The notes: generated by a model not told the origin, from the sequence alone. A DNA stretch of 64,000 nucleotides from Novosphingobium terrae (GCF_017163935.1 NZ_JABVZR010000001.1:3844001-3908000), one strand, 5' to 3'. Counted from the stretch's first letter, positions 10,543 to 19,932 are shown. A program made the numbers and translations.

Positions 10543-12348
10543 ATGCTGATGCACCCCCATGAAGCCCGCCTCTCGGCGCTGCGCGCGCAGCTCGCCCGCG
10601 ACGGCTATGACGGCTTCGTCATCCCCATCTGCGACGAGCATATGAGCGAATATGTCGGCGCCTATGCCCAGCGTCTGGAATGGTTGACGGGCTTTGGCGG
10701 CTCGGCAGGCAGCGCGGTGGTGCTGGGCGAGAAGGCCGCGATCTTCGTCGATGGCCGCTACACGCTGCAGGTGCGCGATCAGGTCGATGGCCGCCTGTAT
10801 GAGTATCACAACGTCCCCGCCACCAGCCCTGCGGCTTGGCTGGCGCAGCAGGTGGGTGAAGGCGCGCGCATCGCCTATGATCCCTGGCTGCATACCCAGC
10901 CCTGGGTTGCCGCCACGCGCAAGGCGCTGGCCGCCAAGGGCGCGCAGCTGGTAGCGGTGGAGCGCAACCCGCTCGACGCCGTGTGGAACGACCAGCCCGC
11001 CCCCTCGCCCGCCCCGGCCTTCGTCCAGCCGCTGGAGCTGGCGGGTGAAAGCAGCGAGGCCAAGCGCGCCAAAATCGCCGAATGGCTGGCCGAGCAGGGT
11101 CTGGATGCGGCAGTGGTCAGCGCGCTCGATTCGGTGGCGTGGCTGCTCAACATCCGCGGCAGCGATGTGGAGCGCACCCCCGTCGCCCTGTCCTTCGTGA
11201 TCGCCCATGCCGATGGCACGGCCGACTGGTTTATCGCGCCCGAAAAAGTCACGCCAGAAGTCGCCGCCCATCTGGGCAATGCCGTGCGCCTGCAACCGCG
11301 CGACGGCTTTACCGATGCGCTGACGGCGCTGAAGGGCAAGAAGGTGGCGGTGGACCCGGAACGCGCCGTCTCCGCCATATTCGCCACGCTGAAGCAGGCC
11401 GAAGCGCTGGTCACCGAAAGCCGCGACCCCTGCGTGCTGCCCAAGGCGATCAAGAACCCGGTCGAGCAGGTTGGCCAGCGCGCCGCTCAGGCCCGCGACG
11501 GCGGCGCCGTCGCCCGCTTCATGCACTGGCTTTCCGTGGAAGGGCCCAAGGGCGAAGTGACTGAACTCTCGGCGGCGGAAGCCCTGCACCAGTTCCGCCG
11601 TGATTGCGGCGACCTCCGCGATCTCTCCTTCGACACGATCAGCGGCGCGGGGCCGAACGGCGCCATCGTCCACTATCGCGTGAGCGAGGAAACCAATCGC
11701 ACCCTGTCCCCCTCCAGCGTCTATCTGGTCGATTCGGGCGGGCAGTATCCCGATGGCACCACCGACATCACCCGCACCGTCTGGATCGGGCCCGGTGAGG
11801 CCGGCGCGGAGGAAAAGGACCGCTTCACCCGCGTGCTGAAAGGCCATATCGCTCTGGCCCGCGCCATCTTCCCACGTGGTACTGCGGGCAGCCAGCTCGA
11901 CACGCTGGCACGCCAGCATCTGTGGCAGGCGGGCGTCGATTACGCCCATGGCACCGGCCACGGCGTCGGCAGCTTCCTCGCCGTGCATGAGGGGCCGCAG
12001 CGCATCGCCAAATCGGCGGGTGGTCAGGCGGGCACGGGTCAGGAGCTGCTGCCCGGCATGTTCCTCTCCAACGAGCCCGGCTATTACAAGACCGGCGCCT
12101 ATGGCATCCGCATCGAGAATCTGGTGCTGGTGGAACAGCGCGACATCCCCGGCGCCGAGGGCGACTATTTCGGCTTCGAAACGCTGACTCACGTGCCCAT
12201 CGGCCGCGAACTGGTCGAGCCCACGCTGCTGGATGGGCCGGAGACCGCATGGTGGAACGCCTATCACGCCCGCGTGTGGGAGATCCTTTCGCCCCAGCTT
12301 GAGGGCGCTGCGCTCGCTTGGCTGAAGGAGCAATGCGCGCCGCTGTAA
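10543..12348 (+). CDS. pepP: Xaa-Pro aminopeptidase (M24 family)
   Basis: Metallopeptidase releasing an N-terminal residue preceding proline. 601 residues, matching the long three-domain aminopeptidase P form: two creatinase-like N-terminal domains (1-~310) and a pita-bread catalytic domain (~315-600). Expected metal ligands are visible: the Asps of LVDSGGQYPDGTTDITRT (about 395-411), the His of HGTGHGVGSF (about 468-477), the Glu of NEPGYY (about 509) and the Glu of IENLVLV (about 524). The start has an excellent AAGGAGGG Shine-Dalgarno about 9 bases upstream. It is divergent from the S9 peptidase gene, so two peptide-degrading enzymes share a 97-bp promoter gap. Confidence 0.95.
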   Translation: MLMHPHEARLSALRAQLARDGYDGFVIPICDEHMSEYVGAYAQRLEWLTGFGGSAGSAVVLGEKAAIFVDGRYTLQVRDQVDGRLYEYHNVPATSPAAWLAQQVGEGARIAYDPWLHTQPWVAATRKALAAKGAQLVAVERNPLDAVWNDQPAPSPAPAFVQPLELAGESSEAKRAKIAEWLAEQGLDAAVVSALDSVAWLLNIRGSDVERTPVALSFVIAHADGTADWFIAPEKVTPEVAAHLGNAVRLQPRDGFTDALTALKGKKVAVDPERAVSAIFATLKQAEALVTESRDPCVLPKAIKNPVEQVGQRAAQARDGGAVARFMHWLSVEGPKGEVTELSAAEALHQFRRDCGDLRDLSFDTISGAGPNGAIVHYRVSEETNRTLSPSSVYLVDSGGQYPDGTTDITRTVWIGPGEAGAEEKDRFTRVLKGHIALARAIFPRGTAGSQLDTLARQHLWQAGVDYAHGTGHGVGSFLAVHEGPQRIAKSAGGQAGTGQELLPGMFLSNEPGYYKTGAYGIRIENLVLVEQRDIPGAEGDYFGFETLTHVPIGRELVEPTLLDGPETAWWNAYHARVWEILSPQLEGAALAWLKEQCAPL

Positions 12349-12417
12349 GGCTTGCGACGCAGGCCTTGTTCCCTTATTGTTCCGACGTAAGGCGAGTCGT
12401 TCGGAGAGGAGAGGATC

Positions 12418-12789
12418 ATGATCGGTTACGTTACGGTGGGCACCAATGATCTGCACGGATCGGCGCCGTTCTACGATGCTTTGGCCAAGGAGCTGGGCGT
12501 GGGCCGGATGATGGAGGATGAAAACTACATCGCCTGGGGCACGCCCGGCGGCGGCGCTGGCATCGGCCTGACCAAGCCCTTCGACGGCAACCCCGCCACC
12601 ATCGGCAATGGCGTGATGGTGGCACTAGAAGCCAAGGACCGCGCTCAGGTTGACCGCCTCCACGCCATCGCGCTGGAGCAGGGCGGAAGCTGCGAGGGCC
12701 TGCCCGGCCCGCGCGGTGAGGGCGGCTTCTACGCCGCCTATTTCCGCGACCGCGAAGGCAACAAGCTCAACGCCTTCACCTTCGGTTGA
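12418..12789 (+). CDS. VOC (glyoxalase/bleomycin-resistance fold) family protein
   Basis: A single 123-residue vicinal-oxygen-chelate protein. It opens with the family pattern IGYVTVGTNDLHGSAPFYDAL and ends with AAYFRDREGNKLNAFTF, the usual C-terminal GNK-type motif supplying a metal-ligand region. GAGGAGAGG lies directly upstream of the ATG at good spacing. The substrate cannot be inferred; close family members are commonly annotated as glyoxalases without proof. It lies 69 bp after pepP and 4 bp before the cupin gene, so it is probably cotranscribed with the cupin. Confidence 0.88.
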   Translation: MIGYVTVGTNDLHGSAPFYDALAKELGVGRMMEDENYIAWGTPGGGAGIGLTKPFDGNPATIGNGVMVALEAKDRAQVDRLHAIALEQGGSCEGLPGPRGEGGFYAAYFRDREGNKLNAFTFG

Positions 12790-12793
12790 GCGC

Positions 12794-13204
12794 ATGACGG
12801 GGCAGGCCCTTCCGCTGGAAACCCACCCGGTCCACCTCGGCCCGGATGGCACGGCGCTGGACCTGCCCCTCATGACCGGCGACATGCAATGGTATCAGGC
12901 CTATGAAGCCGCCCACGGCGCCGAGGGCGCACAGGGGCGGCTGGTCAGCCTGCACCACTTCACACAGGACTGGGACGGCTGGGAAATGCATCCCCATGGC
13001 GCCGAGGTGGTGATCTGCATCGCCGGTGAGGCCACCTTGATCCAGCGCGATTCAGCCGGGATGGAAACACGCATCACTCTGACTGCGGGCGAGCGGGCGA
13101 TCAATCCGGCAGGGGTTTGGCATACGGCGGATATCGCGGATCAGGCAAGTATGCTGTTCATCACCGTGGGCATGGGGACTCAAGGGATGAAGAGGGAAAA
13201 GTGA
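12794..13204 (+). CDS. Cupin-domain protein
   Basis: 136-residue protein with one cupin barrel. The first motif is around WDGWEMHPHGAEVVICIAGE (metal-binding-type His and Glu), and the second is around GERAINPAGVWHTADIAD (His). Function unknown; single cupins often act as small isomerases, dioxygenases or ligand sensors. It begins 4 bp after the VOC gene stop (MTGQALPLET); a longer in-frame reading from 12650 would lie inside the VOC gene and is rejected. Repeat copy C begins immediately after its stop. Confidence 0.82.
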   Translation: MTGQALPLETHPVHLGPDGTALDLPLMTGDMQWYQAYEAAHGAEGAQGRLVSLHHFTQDWDGWEMHPHGAEVVICIAGEATLIQRDSAGMETRITLTAGERAINPAGVWHTADIADQASMLFITVGMGTQGMKREK

Positions 13205-13206
13205 TA

Positions 13207-13448
13207 AATGCGAGGGCCATCGCCCTCGCGCTCCCTTTAATGTCTACGTGGCGCATCGGGTTCGGCCCTAGAGCAGCGTCGCTGCGCCGCAGGCTTGAAC
13301 ATGGCCAGCGCAGCCTATCACTCAAGGATGACCTGCCTGCGGCGCACTGCCTCGCGCAGGTGGAGAGGCGGGGCGCTCCATTTCGGCGCCACTGCCCGAT
13401 CGTCGGAAGACGTTATGGGAGCGCGAGGGGGTAACCCCCTCGCATCTT
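13207..13448. repeat. Dispersed intergenic hairpin repeat, copy C
   Basis: Left hairpin GCGAGGG-CCAT-CGCCCTCGC and right hairpin GCGAGGGGG-TAA-CCCCCTCGC, with the internal pair TGCGCCGCAGG / CCTGCGGCGCA and GTCGGAAGACGTTATGGG on the right. It begins 3 bp after the cupin stop, between two genes on the same strand. The following 214 bp (13449-13662) up to the EF-hand gene contain no further element that I recognise and probably hold that gene's promoter. Confidence 0.9.
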
Positions 13449-13662
13449 CTTTTCCGGCTTATTTCACACCACCAATCCCAAGCGACAATTGGCGACAAAA
13501 ACCCTGTTCTCCGGCATAAACGCGCGACAGTCAGGGCCTAGAGAAACATTCGAAAGTCACGCGGACCTGTCGGTCTCCATCCCCCCTCCTTACGGGATCT
13601 TCGGGCCGCGCGGCTTTCACCTGATTTCCTGCGCAATAGGGGCATTGAGAAGGACCGCTCTG

Positions 13663-14496
13663 ATGAAGCCATTCACCCTGCGCTCGCGGATGATCGCGCT
13701 GGCGCTGACGGGATCGATGTTGACGGGGGCAATGGTCGCCGTCCCGGCATCGGCCGCCACGAAGAAGGCGAAGCCCGCCGCCACGAAAACCGCGCCCGAT
13801 CAGCCTCCCGCGCTGACCCGCGAAGAGGCCAAGGCTCACGCCGCCGAAATCTTCGACCATCTGGACTTCAACAAGGACGGCGTCTTCAACGAGGCCGATA
13901 TGAAGGCCCGTTACGAGGACCGTCTGGGCCGCGAGTTCGACCGGCTCGACGCCGATCACGATGGCTCGGTGACCAAGGCCGAATTCATCGCCGCGCATGA
14001 GCAGCCGCATGGTCCCGAGGGAATGGGCCCTGAAGGCAAGGGCCCCGATGGCGCCCCGCCCCCGCCGCCCCCCGGCGCGGATGGCAAGCCCGGTCCTGAT
14101 GGCCACCCCGGTCCGCATGGCGGCCCCGGCGAAGGCCCGCATCATGGTCCTCACGAAGGTATGGGCCCGCATGGTTTCATGTCGCCCATCGTGTTCCAGC
14201 TGCTGCATGAGGCCGATCCCAACCACACCGGCTCGGTGACCAAGGACGCCTTCATCGCCGCCGAACTCAAGCGCTTCGATGAGGCCGACACCAACCACGA
14301 CGGCAAGGTCACCGAGGAAGAGCTGCGCGCCAGCCATCACGGCCATGGCGAGCGCTTCCACCACCGCTGGGGCGGCCCCGAAGGCCACGGTCCACATGAT
14401 GGGGGCCCGGGCGGTGATGGTCCGCCGCCCCCGCATGGCGGACCGGATCGCGGCCCTGAAGGCAGCGACGCGCCGCCGCCCGCGCCCCTCACCTGA
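13663..14496 (+). CDS. Secreted EF-hand calcium-binding protein with Pro/Gly/His-rich linkers
   Basis: 277 residues with an N-terminal signal peptide (MKPFTLRSRMIALALTGSML..., cleavage near ASAA), so exported to the periplasm or beyond. Four EF-hand-type loops are visible: DFNKDGVFNEAD, DADHDGSVTKAE, DPNHTGSVTKDA (atypical, T in place of D) and DTNHDGKVTEEE. Between and after them lie Gly/Pro/His/Asp-rich stretches (repeats like GPDGHPGPHGG). The start at 13663 has GAGAAGGA upstream. It is followed after a hairpin by a two-component system, suggesting a calcium- or metal-linked envelope response; that link is inference. Confidence 0.85.
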   Translation: MKPFTLRSRMIALALTGSMLTGAMVAVPASAATKKAKPAATKTAPDQPPALTREEAKAHAAEIFDHLDFNKDGVFNEADMKARYEDRLGREFDRLDADHDGSVTKAEFIAAHEQPHGPEGMGPEGKGPDGAPPPPPPGADGKPGPDGHPGPHGGPGEGPHHGPHEGMGPHGFMSPIVFQLLHEADPNHTGSVTKDAFIAAELKRFDEADTNHDGKVTEEELRASHHGHGERFHHRWGGPEGHGPHDGGPGGDGPPPPHGGPDRGPEGSDAPPPAPLT

Positions 14497-14509
14497 ACGG
14501 AACCCGAGC

Positions 14510-14535
14510 AGGCGGGCCTTGACAGAGGCCCGCCT
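14510..14535 (+). terminator. Hairpin between EF-hand gene and response regulator (possible attenuator)
   Basis: AGGCGGGCCT and AGGCCCGCCT form a perfect 10-bp stem with a 6-base loop, but no T run follows. It sits in the 48-bp gap before the response regulator and may reduce or stabilise transcription between the two rather than terminate fully. Confidence 0.55.
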
Positions 14536-14544
14536 GACAGGTGC

Positions 14545-15336
14545 ATGACCATGCCTGACGAAGACAGAACAGTGAACCAGACCGCGATGACCACCGGCAT
14601 GCCTCAGGACTCAGCGCTCCAACGCATCTTGCTTGTCGATGATGAGCCGGGGCTGCGTGAGCCGCTCGCCTCCTATCTGGAGCGTCAGGGCTTCACCGTC
14701 AGCCAGGCCGCCAGCGCCGCGGAAGCCCGTGCGATCATGCGTGAGGCGGTGCCCGATCTGGTTCTGCTCGACATCATGATGCCCGGCGAGGACGGCCTTT
14801 CGCTGTGCCGTCACCTGACGGAATCGCGGGCCATTCCCACCATTTTCCTCACCGCCAAATCCGAGGCGACCGACCGCATCGTCGGGCTGGAGATCGGCGC
14901 GGACGACTATGTCGTCAAACCTTTCGAGCCGCGTGAGCTGGTTGCCCGCATCCGCAGCGTGTTGCGCCGCTCCGCGCGCGGCGGGGTGGACCCCACGCAG
15001 AATGAGGATTTCCTCTTCGATGCATGGCGGCTCGATCCGCTCAAGCGCCGGCTGATCGATCCCGAGGGCGCCATCGTGGCGATCTCCTCGGTGGAATTCC
15101 GCTTGCTGATGGCCTTCCTCGAACATCCGCGTCAGGTGCTGGACCGCGATCGCCTGCTCGATATGGTGCAGGGCCGCGAGGCGCATCTCTTCGACCGCGC
15201 GGTGGACAATCAGGTCAGCCGCCTGCGCCGCAAGATCGAGGTGGACAGCCGCAATCCGCAGGTGATCCAGACGGTCTGGGGCGGCGGCTATATGCTGGCC
15301 GCCGATGTGCGCCGGGTGCCCTCGGGCCCGGCATGA
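14545..15336 (+). CDS. OmpR/PhoB-family response regulator
   Basis: DNA-binding response regulator. 263 residues: receiver domain (about 26-142) with acidic pocket VDDE, phospho-acceptor Asp at residue 76 in LVLLDIMMPGEDG and the conserved Lys in VVKPFEP; then a winged-helix Trans_reg_C domain (about 155-258) ending in VIQTVWGGGYML, characteristic of the OmpR family. The ~25-residue N-terminal extension before the receiver is unusual, so a shorter start is possible. The partner histidine kinase starts 10 bp downstream. Target genes are unknown; the upstream EF-hand gene is a plausible candidate. Confidence 0.93.
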   Translation: MTMPDEDRTVNQTAMTTGMPQDSALQRILLVDDEPGLREPLASYLERQGFTVSQAASAAEARAIMREAVPDLVLLDIMMPGEDGLSLCRHLTESRAIPTIFLTAKSEATDRIVGLEIGADDYVVKPFEPRELVARIRSVLRRSARGGVDPTQNEDFLFDAWRLDPLKRRLIDPEGAIVAISSVEFRLLMAFLEHPRQVLDRDRLLDMVQGREAHLFDRAVDNQVSRLRRKIEVDSRNPQVIQTVWGGGYMLAADVRRVPSGPA

Positions 15337-15346
15337 CGTCCCCCGC

Positions 15347-16936
15347 ATGACCGACAGTGAAACACCCCCTCCCCGCCCCGGCCTGATCGCCCGCACCTTC
15401 ACCATGCTGTGGCCGCATTCGCTGCGCGCTCAGGTGATGGGCGCGCTGGCGCTGGCGCTGCTGCTGGCGCAGGGGATCGGCGCCGCGCTGCTCTATCGCG
15501 CGCAGCACGAATATCGCGAGGAACAGGTCACCCACGCTCTGGCGATCAAGCTGGTGATGGCCTCTCACGACGATTTCGCGCCGCCCCCTCCCCCGCCGGA
15601 AGAGCGCGCGCCAGATGGCAAAGATGCTGACAAGGATGCCGGCAAGAACGCCAGCCAGCCCACCGGTCCGGACAAGCCCCTGCTGGAAGGCGAGCGCCGC
15701 TTCCGCCACTTCCATCACGGCCCCCCGCCCGAGGATGTCTCGCGCGGGCCGCGCACCGAAAGTGTCGACCACTTCGCGCTTCAGCCCTTCGATCACCCGC
15801 GTCCGGAGATGGCCCGCCGCCTCTCCCCCATGCTGACCGAGCAGGACGTCAACCCCACCGGGCTGATCGTCTGCGAACGCCCGCTGGCCAAAGACCCGAT
15901 GATGCTCCAGCGCATCGAGCGCCGCGCCGCGCTGATGCGCCGCCACATCAACCTGCCCCATCCCCCGCCGCTGGAGGCCAGCCGACTGCTGATCGCCGCC
16001 GTGCCGCGCCCGGGCGGTGGCTGGCTGGTGTCGCGCGTGGTGATCTCGCCGGAAGACCCGTGGCTGCCCTTCACGCTGATCGCGCAGACCTTGTTCATCT
16101 ACCTCGTGCTGGTGGGCACCATGGCGGTGATCCTGCGCCGCATCATCCGGCCTCTTGCCGCGCTGACCGCCCAGGTGGAGCAATTTGCCGAGACCCGCGT
16201 CGCCTCCAGCCAGGTGGTGCCGCAGGGCCCCCATGACATCCGCCGTCTGATCGCCGCGCAGAATGCCATGGAAGACCGCATCATCGCCCTCATCAATGAA
16301 AAGGACGTGATGCTGGGCGCCATCGGCCATGATCTGAAAACGCCGCTGGCCGCGCTGCGCGTCCGCATCGAATGCGTGGACGATGACAATGAGCGCCTGC
16401 GCATGGCCCAGACCATCGAGGAAATCACCCGCTCGCTCGACGATATCCTCAGCCTCGCCCGCGTCGGCCGCCCCAGCGAGCCGCTGGAGACCAACGAACT
16501 CTCCGCCCTCGTCGCCTCCGTGGTCGAGGATTACGAGGATATGGGCGAGCCCGTCGAGCTGGACGATACCATGCGCATCGTCCTGCCCCTGCGCGCCGTC
16601 TGGGTGCGCCGCGCGCTGCACAATCTGATCGGCAATGCCGTGCGCTATGGCGCGGTGGCCCATGTCTCGCTGACGCGCGAGGACGATTGGGCCATCATCC
16701 GCATCGCCGACCAGGGGCCCGGCATCCCGGAAAGCCAGATCGCACGCATGTTCGAGCCCTTCACACGCGGTGAACCCTCGCGCAACACGCATACCGGCGG
16801 GGCGGGGCTGGGGCTGACTCTGGCCCGCGCGATTGCCGATCAGCATGGGGGGACGCTGTCTCTGGCCAATCATCTGGGGCCGGATGGGGGGATCGTCGGG
16901 CTGGTGGCGGAGTTGCGGTTGCCCTTGGGGGCTTAA
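15347..16936 (+). CDS. Membrane sensor histidine kinase with Pro/Asp/His-rich periplasmic domain
   Basis: 529 residues. TM1 lies around 24-46, then a ~195-residue periplasmic region, TM2 around 241-263, a HAMP-like segment, an H-box IGHDLKTPLAALR with the phospho-His near 327, and an HATPase domain with N-box HNLIGNAV and G-box GGAGLGLTLARAIADQHGG. The periplasmic segment is odd: FAPPPPPPEERAPDGKD, a His cluster (RFRHFHHGPPPED) and a Cys, reminiscent of the adjacent EF-hand protein's Pro/Asp/His composition and suggestive of metal or cation sensing. Forms an operon with the regulator. The start at 15347 (MTDSETPPP) is taken as the first ATG after the regulator stop. Confidence 0.9.
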   Translation: MTDSETPPPRPGLIARTFTMLWPHSLRAQVMGALALALLLAQGIGAALLYRAQHEYREEQVTHALAIKLVMASHDDFAPPPPPPEERAPDGKDADKDAGKNASQPTGPDKPLLEGERRFRHFHHGPPPEDVSRGPRTESVDHFALQPFDHPRPEMARRLSPMLTEQDVNPTGLIVCERPLAKDPMMLQRIERRAALMRRHINLPHPPPLEASRLLIAAVPRPGGGWLVSRVVISPEDPWLPFTLIAQTLFIYLVLVGTMAVILRRIIRPLAALTAQVEQFAETRVASSQVVPQGPHDIRRLIAAQNAMEDRIIALINEKDVMLGAIGHDLKTPLAALRVRIECVDDDNERLRMAQTIEEITRSLDDILSLARVGRPSEPLETNELSALVASVVEDYEDMGEPVELDDTMRIVLPLRAVWVRRALHNLIGNAVRYGAVAHVSLTREDDWAIIRIADQGPGIPESQIARMFEPFTRGEPSRNTHTGGAGLGLTLARAIADQHGGTLSLANHLGPDGGIVGLVAELRLPLGA

Positions 16937-16955
16937 GTCAAGGAAGTAAGAGAAA

Positions 16956-17230
16956 GATGCGAGGGCCATCGCCCTCGCGCTCCCTTTATTGTCTACGTTG
17001 CGCTTCGGGTTCGGCCTTGCGCTCAGCTTGCCGCGCCGCAGGCTTTCACATCGCCCGCGCAACCTATCGATCATAAAATCGCCTGCCTGCGGCGCCTTTG
17101 CTTGCGCCGGTGGAGAGGCCGGACGCACCAATCGGGTGCCGCTACCCGTGCGTCGGGAGACGTAACGGGGGTGCAGGGGGCCAACCGATTTCTCTTGAGA
17201 AATCGGCACTAAAAGCGCCGCCCCCTGCTT
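16956..17230. repeat. Dispersed intergenic hairpin repeat, copy D (with nested inner hairpin)
   Basis: Left hairpin GCGAGGG-CCAT-CGCCCTCGC, internal CGCCGCAGGC / GCCTGCGGCG, right landmark GTCGGGAGACGTAACGGGGG. The right arm GCAGGGGG ... CCCCCTGC is split by an insert carrying a second perfect stem, CCGATTTCTC-TT-GAGAAATCGG (about 17184-17205). It lies between the convergent ends of the histidine kinase and the M1 peptidase genes and fills almost the whole gap. Confidence 0.9.
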
Positions 17231-17238
17231 CATCCTTC

Positions 17239-19932
17239 TCACTTCAACTCGGAAATCTCTTTCGAAACCTCCTTCGCGCGGGCGTTCTTCAACACGCCGC
17301 AGCTGCGCACACGCTCGATGCTGCGCTCCAGCTCCAGCTGCCCGGTCAGGCCTGCCAGCTTGGGGCGGAAGTCCTTCGCCATGGCGTCGGCGGCCTCCAC
17401 CGAGCACTGGTTGCCCAGCACCTGAGGCAGGCGGGAAGCCACGAAAATCCCCGCCGAGCCTTTCAGCAGTTCATCGCTATGATCGCGCACCCAGACATAG
17501 CCAAGATCGCGGGTGGTGCGGTTGCTGGTGATGTTCAGCACCATGCTCATACGCTCAGTGGGGCGCAGGCGCTGATCGTGGGCGTCGTTGAGCGCCCAAT
17601 TGGCGATGGCGGGCTTGCCGGGCAGGCTCAGCGCGCTGAGCAGCGCCGGGCGCAGATGCGATTCCTGAGTCGAGAGCGCGCGCTCGAACAGATTCTTCGC
17701 GGCGCTGACACCGCCGTCCTTGCCCTTGGCCTGCTCGGTCAGCCAGAGGCCGAAGGCAAGACGATACCAGGTCGGATCGAGCGCCTTGCTGTCACCGCCC
17801 AGCCAGGCGGTAGCGGCCTTGGTCAGCGTGGCGATCACGGCAGGGTCCTGCGCGGCGCTGACAAGGCGGCCCACCAGCTGCACGCGAGCCTGAGAGCGCT
17901 CGGCATTCTCGCCCGCATAGGCATCGAGCGCGGGGTTGAAGCCGAGGCGCTCCAGTTGCGGCGCAAGGATGTGGCCGACAAAGCGGCGGTAGGCCACCGT
18001 CGCCTTGGTATCCAGCATGTCCGAGGTCTGCAGCGTGATCAGCCCGTCCATGGCGGAATCGGCGGCAAAGCTGTCGGGGTTGGTGGACATCACGCGGGCC
18101 AGCTCGGCCAGCTGGCCGGCGCTGGCGCGACCGGCCTGGAAGCTGGCGGCCAGCGAATCGGACAGGGCAAGGCCTTCGCCGCCGGTCAGGCTGGCGGAGC
18201 TGGCGATCAGCGCGTCCCAATCCGCCTTGGGCAGCTCGAAGCGGTAATAGCCGGTGCCGCCAGCGTTGGGCATGAACACCCCGCTTCCGCCGACCTGCAC
18301 CGTACCGCTGACCGTATCGAGCAGCTGGCAGGCGCGCGCATCGCCCCGGCGCATGCAAAGCGGCACACCCCACGTTTGCGCGGGGGCCTGCGTGCCCAGC
18401 TGGGCATAGCGGCTCTGGGTGACGCTGTAGCGCCCGTCAGCGCCGGAGAAGGTCAGCAGCGGCACGCCCTGCTGGTCGGTGAAGCTCTGCAGCGCGGGCA
18501 GGATGCGCGGATCGCCGCTGGCCTGCGCCATGGCGGCGAAGAACTGCGCGCTGGTGGCATTGCCATAGCGATGCGCCGCCATATAGCCGCGCACGCCGTC
18601 GCGGAATTTGGTGTCGCCCATGAAGGCGGCGATCATCGCCACCACATGGCCGCCCTTGCCATAGGTGATGCTGTCAAAGGCGGCATCGATCTGGGCGTTT
18701 TTCTCGATGGCCTGATGGATCGGGCGACCGGCCAGCAGCGCGTCGGTGTCCATGGCGGCAAAGCCTTCCTCCAGCGCGCCCGCGCCGATGTTGAGGTCCG
18801 GCCGCCACTCATTGCCGATACGATAGCCCATCCAGTTGGCGAAGCTTTCGTTCAGCCAGATGTCGTCCCACCAGGCGGGGGTGACCAGATCGCCGAACCA
18901 CTGATGCGCCAGCTCATGCGAAACGACCATGCCGAATTCGCGCTTCTGCTCGGTGCTGTCCTTGTCCTGCACGATCAGCAGGCGGTCCTGATAGAGGTCG
19001 GCCCCGGCATTCTCCATCGCGCCGCCCATGATGGGGGAGCTGATCTCGTCCAGCTTGGGATAGGGGAAGCTCTGGCCGAAGTAGTTCTCCAGATGGGCGA
19101 CGATCTGCTTGGAGTTCTCCAGCGCGAAATCCAGCTTCCCGGCATTCTCCTTGGTGGAAACAATGCGCAGCGGCAGCGGCTGGGCGCGCTGGGGCGTGGC
19201 GGGGATTTCGCCCTTGGCCACCGCGAAGGGGCCGACCATCATCGCCAGCAGATAGGTGGGCAGCGGCGCGGTGGCCGCGAAATGATGGACATCGAGCCCG
19301 CCCTCCTGAGTCACCGAGGTCTCGGGCGCGTTGGTCACGGCCACCAGACCCTTGGGCGTGCGCAGGGTGACGGTGAAGGGCTGCTTGTAGCCGGGCTGAT
19401 CGAAGGCGGGATAGGCGGCGCGGGCGTCGGTGGATTCGAACTGGGTCCAGCTGTACCAGTCGTCGCCCACCTTCACGCGGAACATGCCGTCGGGGCCTTC
19501 ATGGAAGGGCGCGTCGTAATCGAAGGCGAAGGTGGCCTTCCCGGCCGGCAAAGCCTGCGCAAAGGTGAGCAACACCACGCCGGTGGGATCGACCTGCTTC
19601 CAGTCGGCCAGATAGGTCTTGCCCGCGATGGTGACGGCGGCCTTGCTGACGGCCAGCCCATTGCCATGGATGTAGATGAAGCGCCCGGGCGCCTTGATGG
19701 CGGCATCGATCTCGACATGGCCGCCAAAGCGCGTCTGCGTGGGATCGACCTTCAGATCCAGCCGATAGGCCGAGGGAATCACCGCATCGGGCAGGCGACC
19801 CGCAGGAACCGGGGGCGCTTCGGCAGCCGGGGCAGCTGGCGCCGCACTCTGGGCCAGCGCCGGGGCGGCGGTGAGCAGCGTGCCGGCCAGCAGCAGGGTC
19901 TTGAAGGTCGTCTTGAATGCGGGGGGCATCAT
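17239..19932 (-). CDS. M1 family zinc aminopeptidase, exported
   Basis: Zinc aminopeptidase of the gluzincin M1 family. 897 residues with a signal peptide (KTLLLAGTLLTAAPALAQ, cleavage near ALAQ-SA), so periplasmic or secreted rather than the cytoplasmic PepN of E. coli. The exopeptidase motif GGAMENAG and the zinc site HELAHQWFGD with the downstream Glu in LNESFANWMGY are intact (near residues 305-365). The remainder is the ERAP1-like C-terminal helical domain. The start at 19932 (MMPPAFKTTFK) or one codon later. Monocistronic, divergent from the pabB-pabC fusion; its stop lies 9 bp from repeat copy D. Confidence 0.93.
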   Translation of the reverse strand: MMPPAFKTTFKTLLLAGTLLTAAPALAQSAAPAAPAAEAPPVPAGRLPDAVIPSAYRLDLKVDPTQTRFGGHVEIDAAIKAPGRFIYIHGNGLAVSKAAVTIAGKTYLADWKQVDPTGVVLLTFAQALPAGKATFAFDYDAPFHEGPDGMFRVKVGDDWYSWTQFESTDARAAYPAFDQPGYKQPFTVTLRTPKGLVAVTNAPETSVTQEGGLDVHHFAATAPLPTYLLAMMVGPFAVAKGEIPATPQRAQPLPLRIVSTKENAGKLDFALENSKQIVAHLENYFGQSFPYPKLDEISSPIMGGAMENAGADLYQDRLLIVQDKDSTEQKREFGMVVSHELAHQWFGDLVTPAWWDDIWLNESFANWMGYRIGNEWRPDLNIGAGALEEGFAAMDTDALLAGRPIHQAIEKNAQIDAAFDSITYGKGGHVVAMIAAFMGDTKFRDGVRGYMAAHRYGNATSAQFFAAMAQASGDPRILPALQSFTDQQGVPLLTFSGADGRYSVTQSRYAQLGTQAPAQTWGVPLCMRRGDARACQLLDTVSGTVQVGGSGVFMPNAGGTGYYRFELPKADWDALIASSASLTGGEGLALSDSLAASFQAGRASAGQLAELARVMSTNPDSFAADSAMDGLITLQTSDMLDTKATVAYRRFVGHILAPQLERLGFNPALDAYAGENAERSQARVQLVGRLVSAAQDPAVIATLTKAATAWLGGDSKALDPTWYRLAFGLWLTEQAKGKDGGVSAAKNLFERALSTQESHLRPALLSALSLPGKPAIANWALNDAHDQRLRPTERMSMVLNITSNRTTRDLGYVWVRDHSDELLKGSAGIFVASRLPQVLGNQCSVEAADAMAKDFRPKLAGLTGQLELERSIERVRSCGVLKNARAKEVSKEISELK

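Noticed and set aside
8445..10562. Possible overlap of pepP with a longer upstream plus-strand frame
   Set aside because: pepP has its own strong ribosome site at 10543 and the upstream frame is antisense to the S9 peptidase.
13207..13448. Repeat family considered as CRISPR or insertion sequence
   Set aside because: Copies are dispersed singly, lack spacers, carry no transposase frame and show no clear target duplication in this window.
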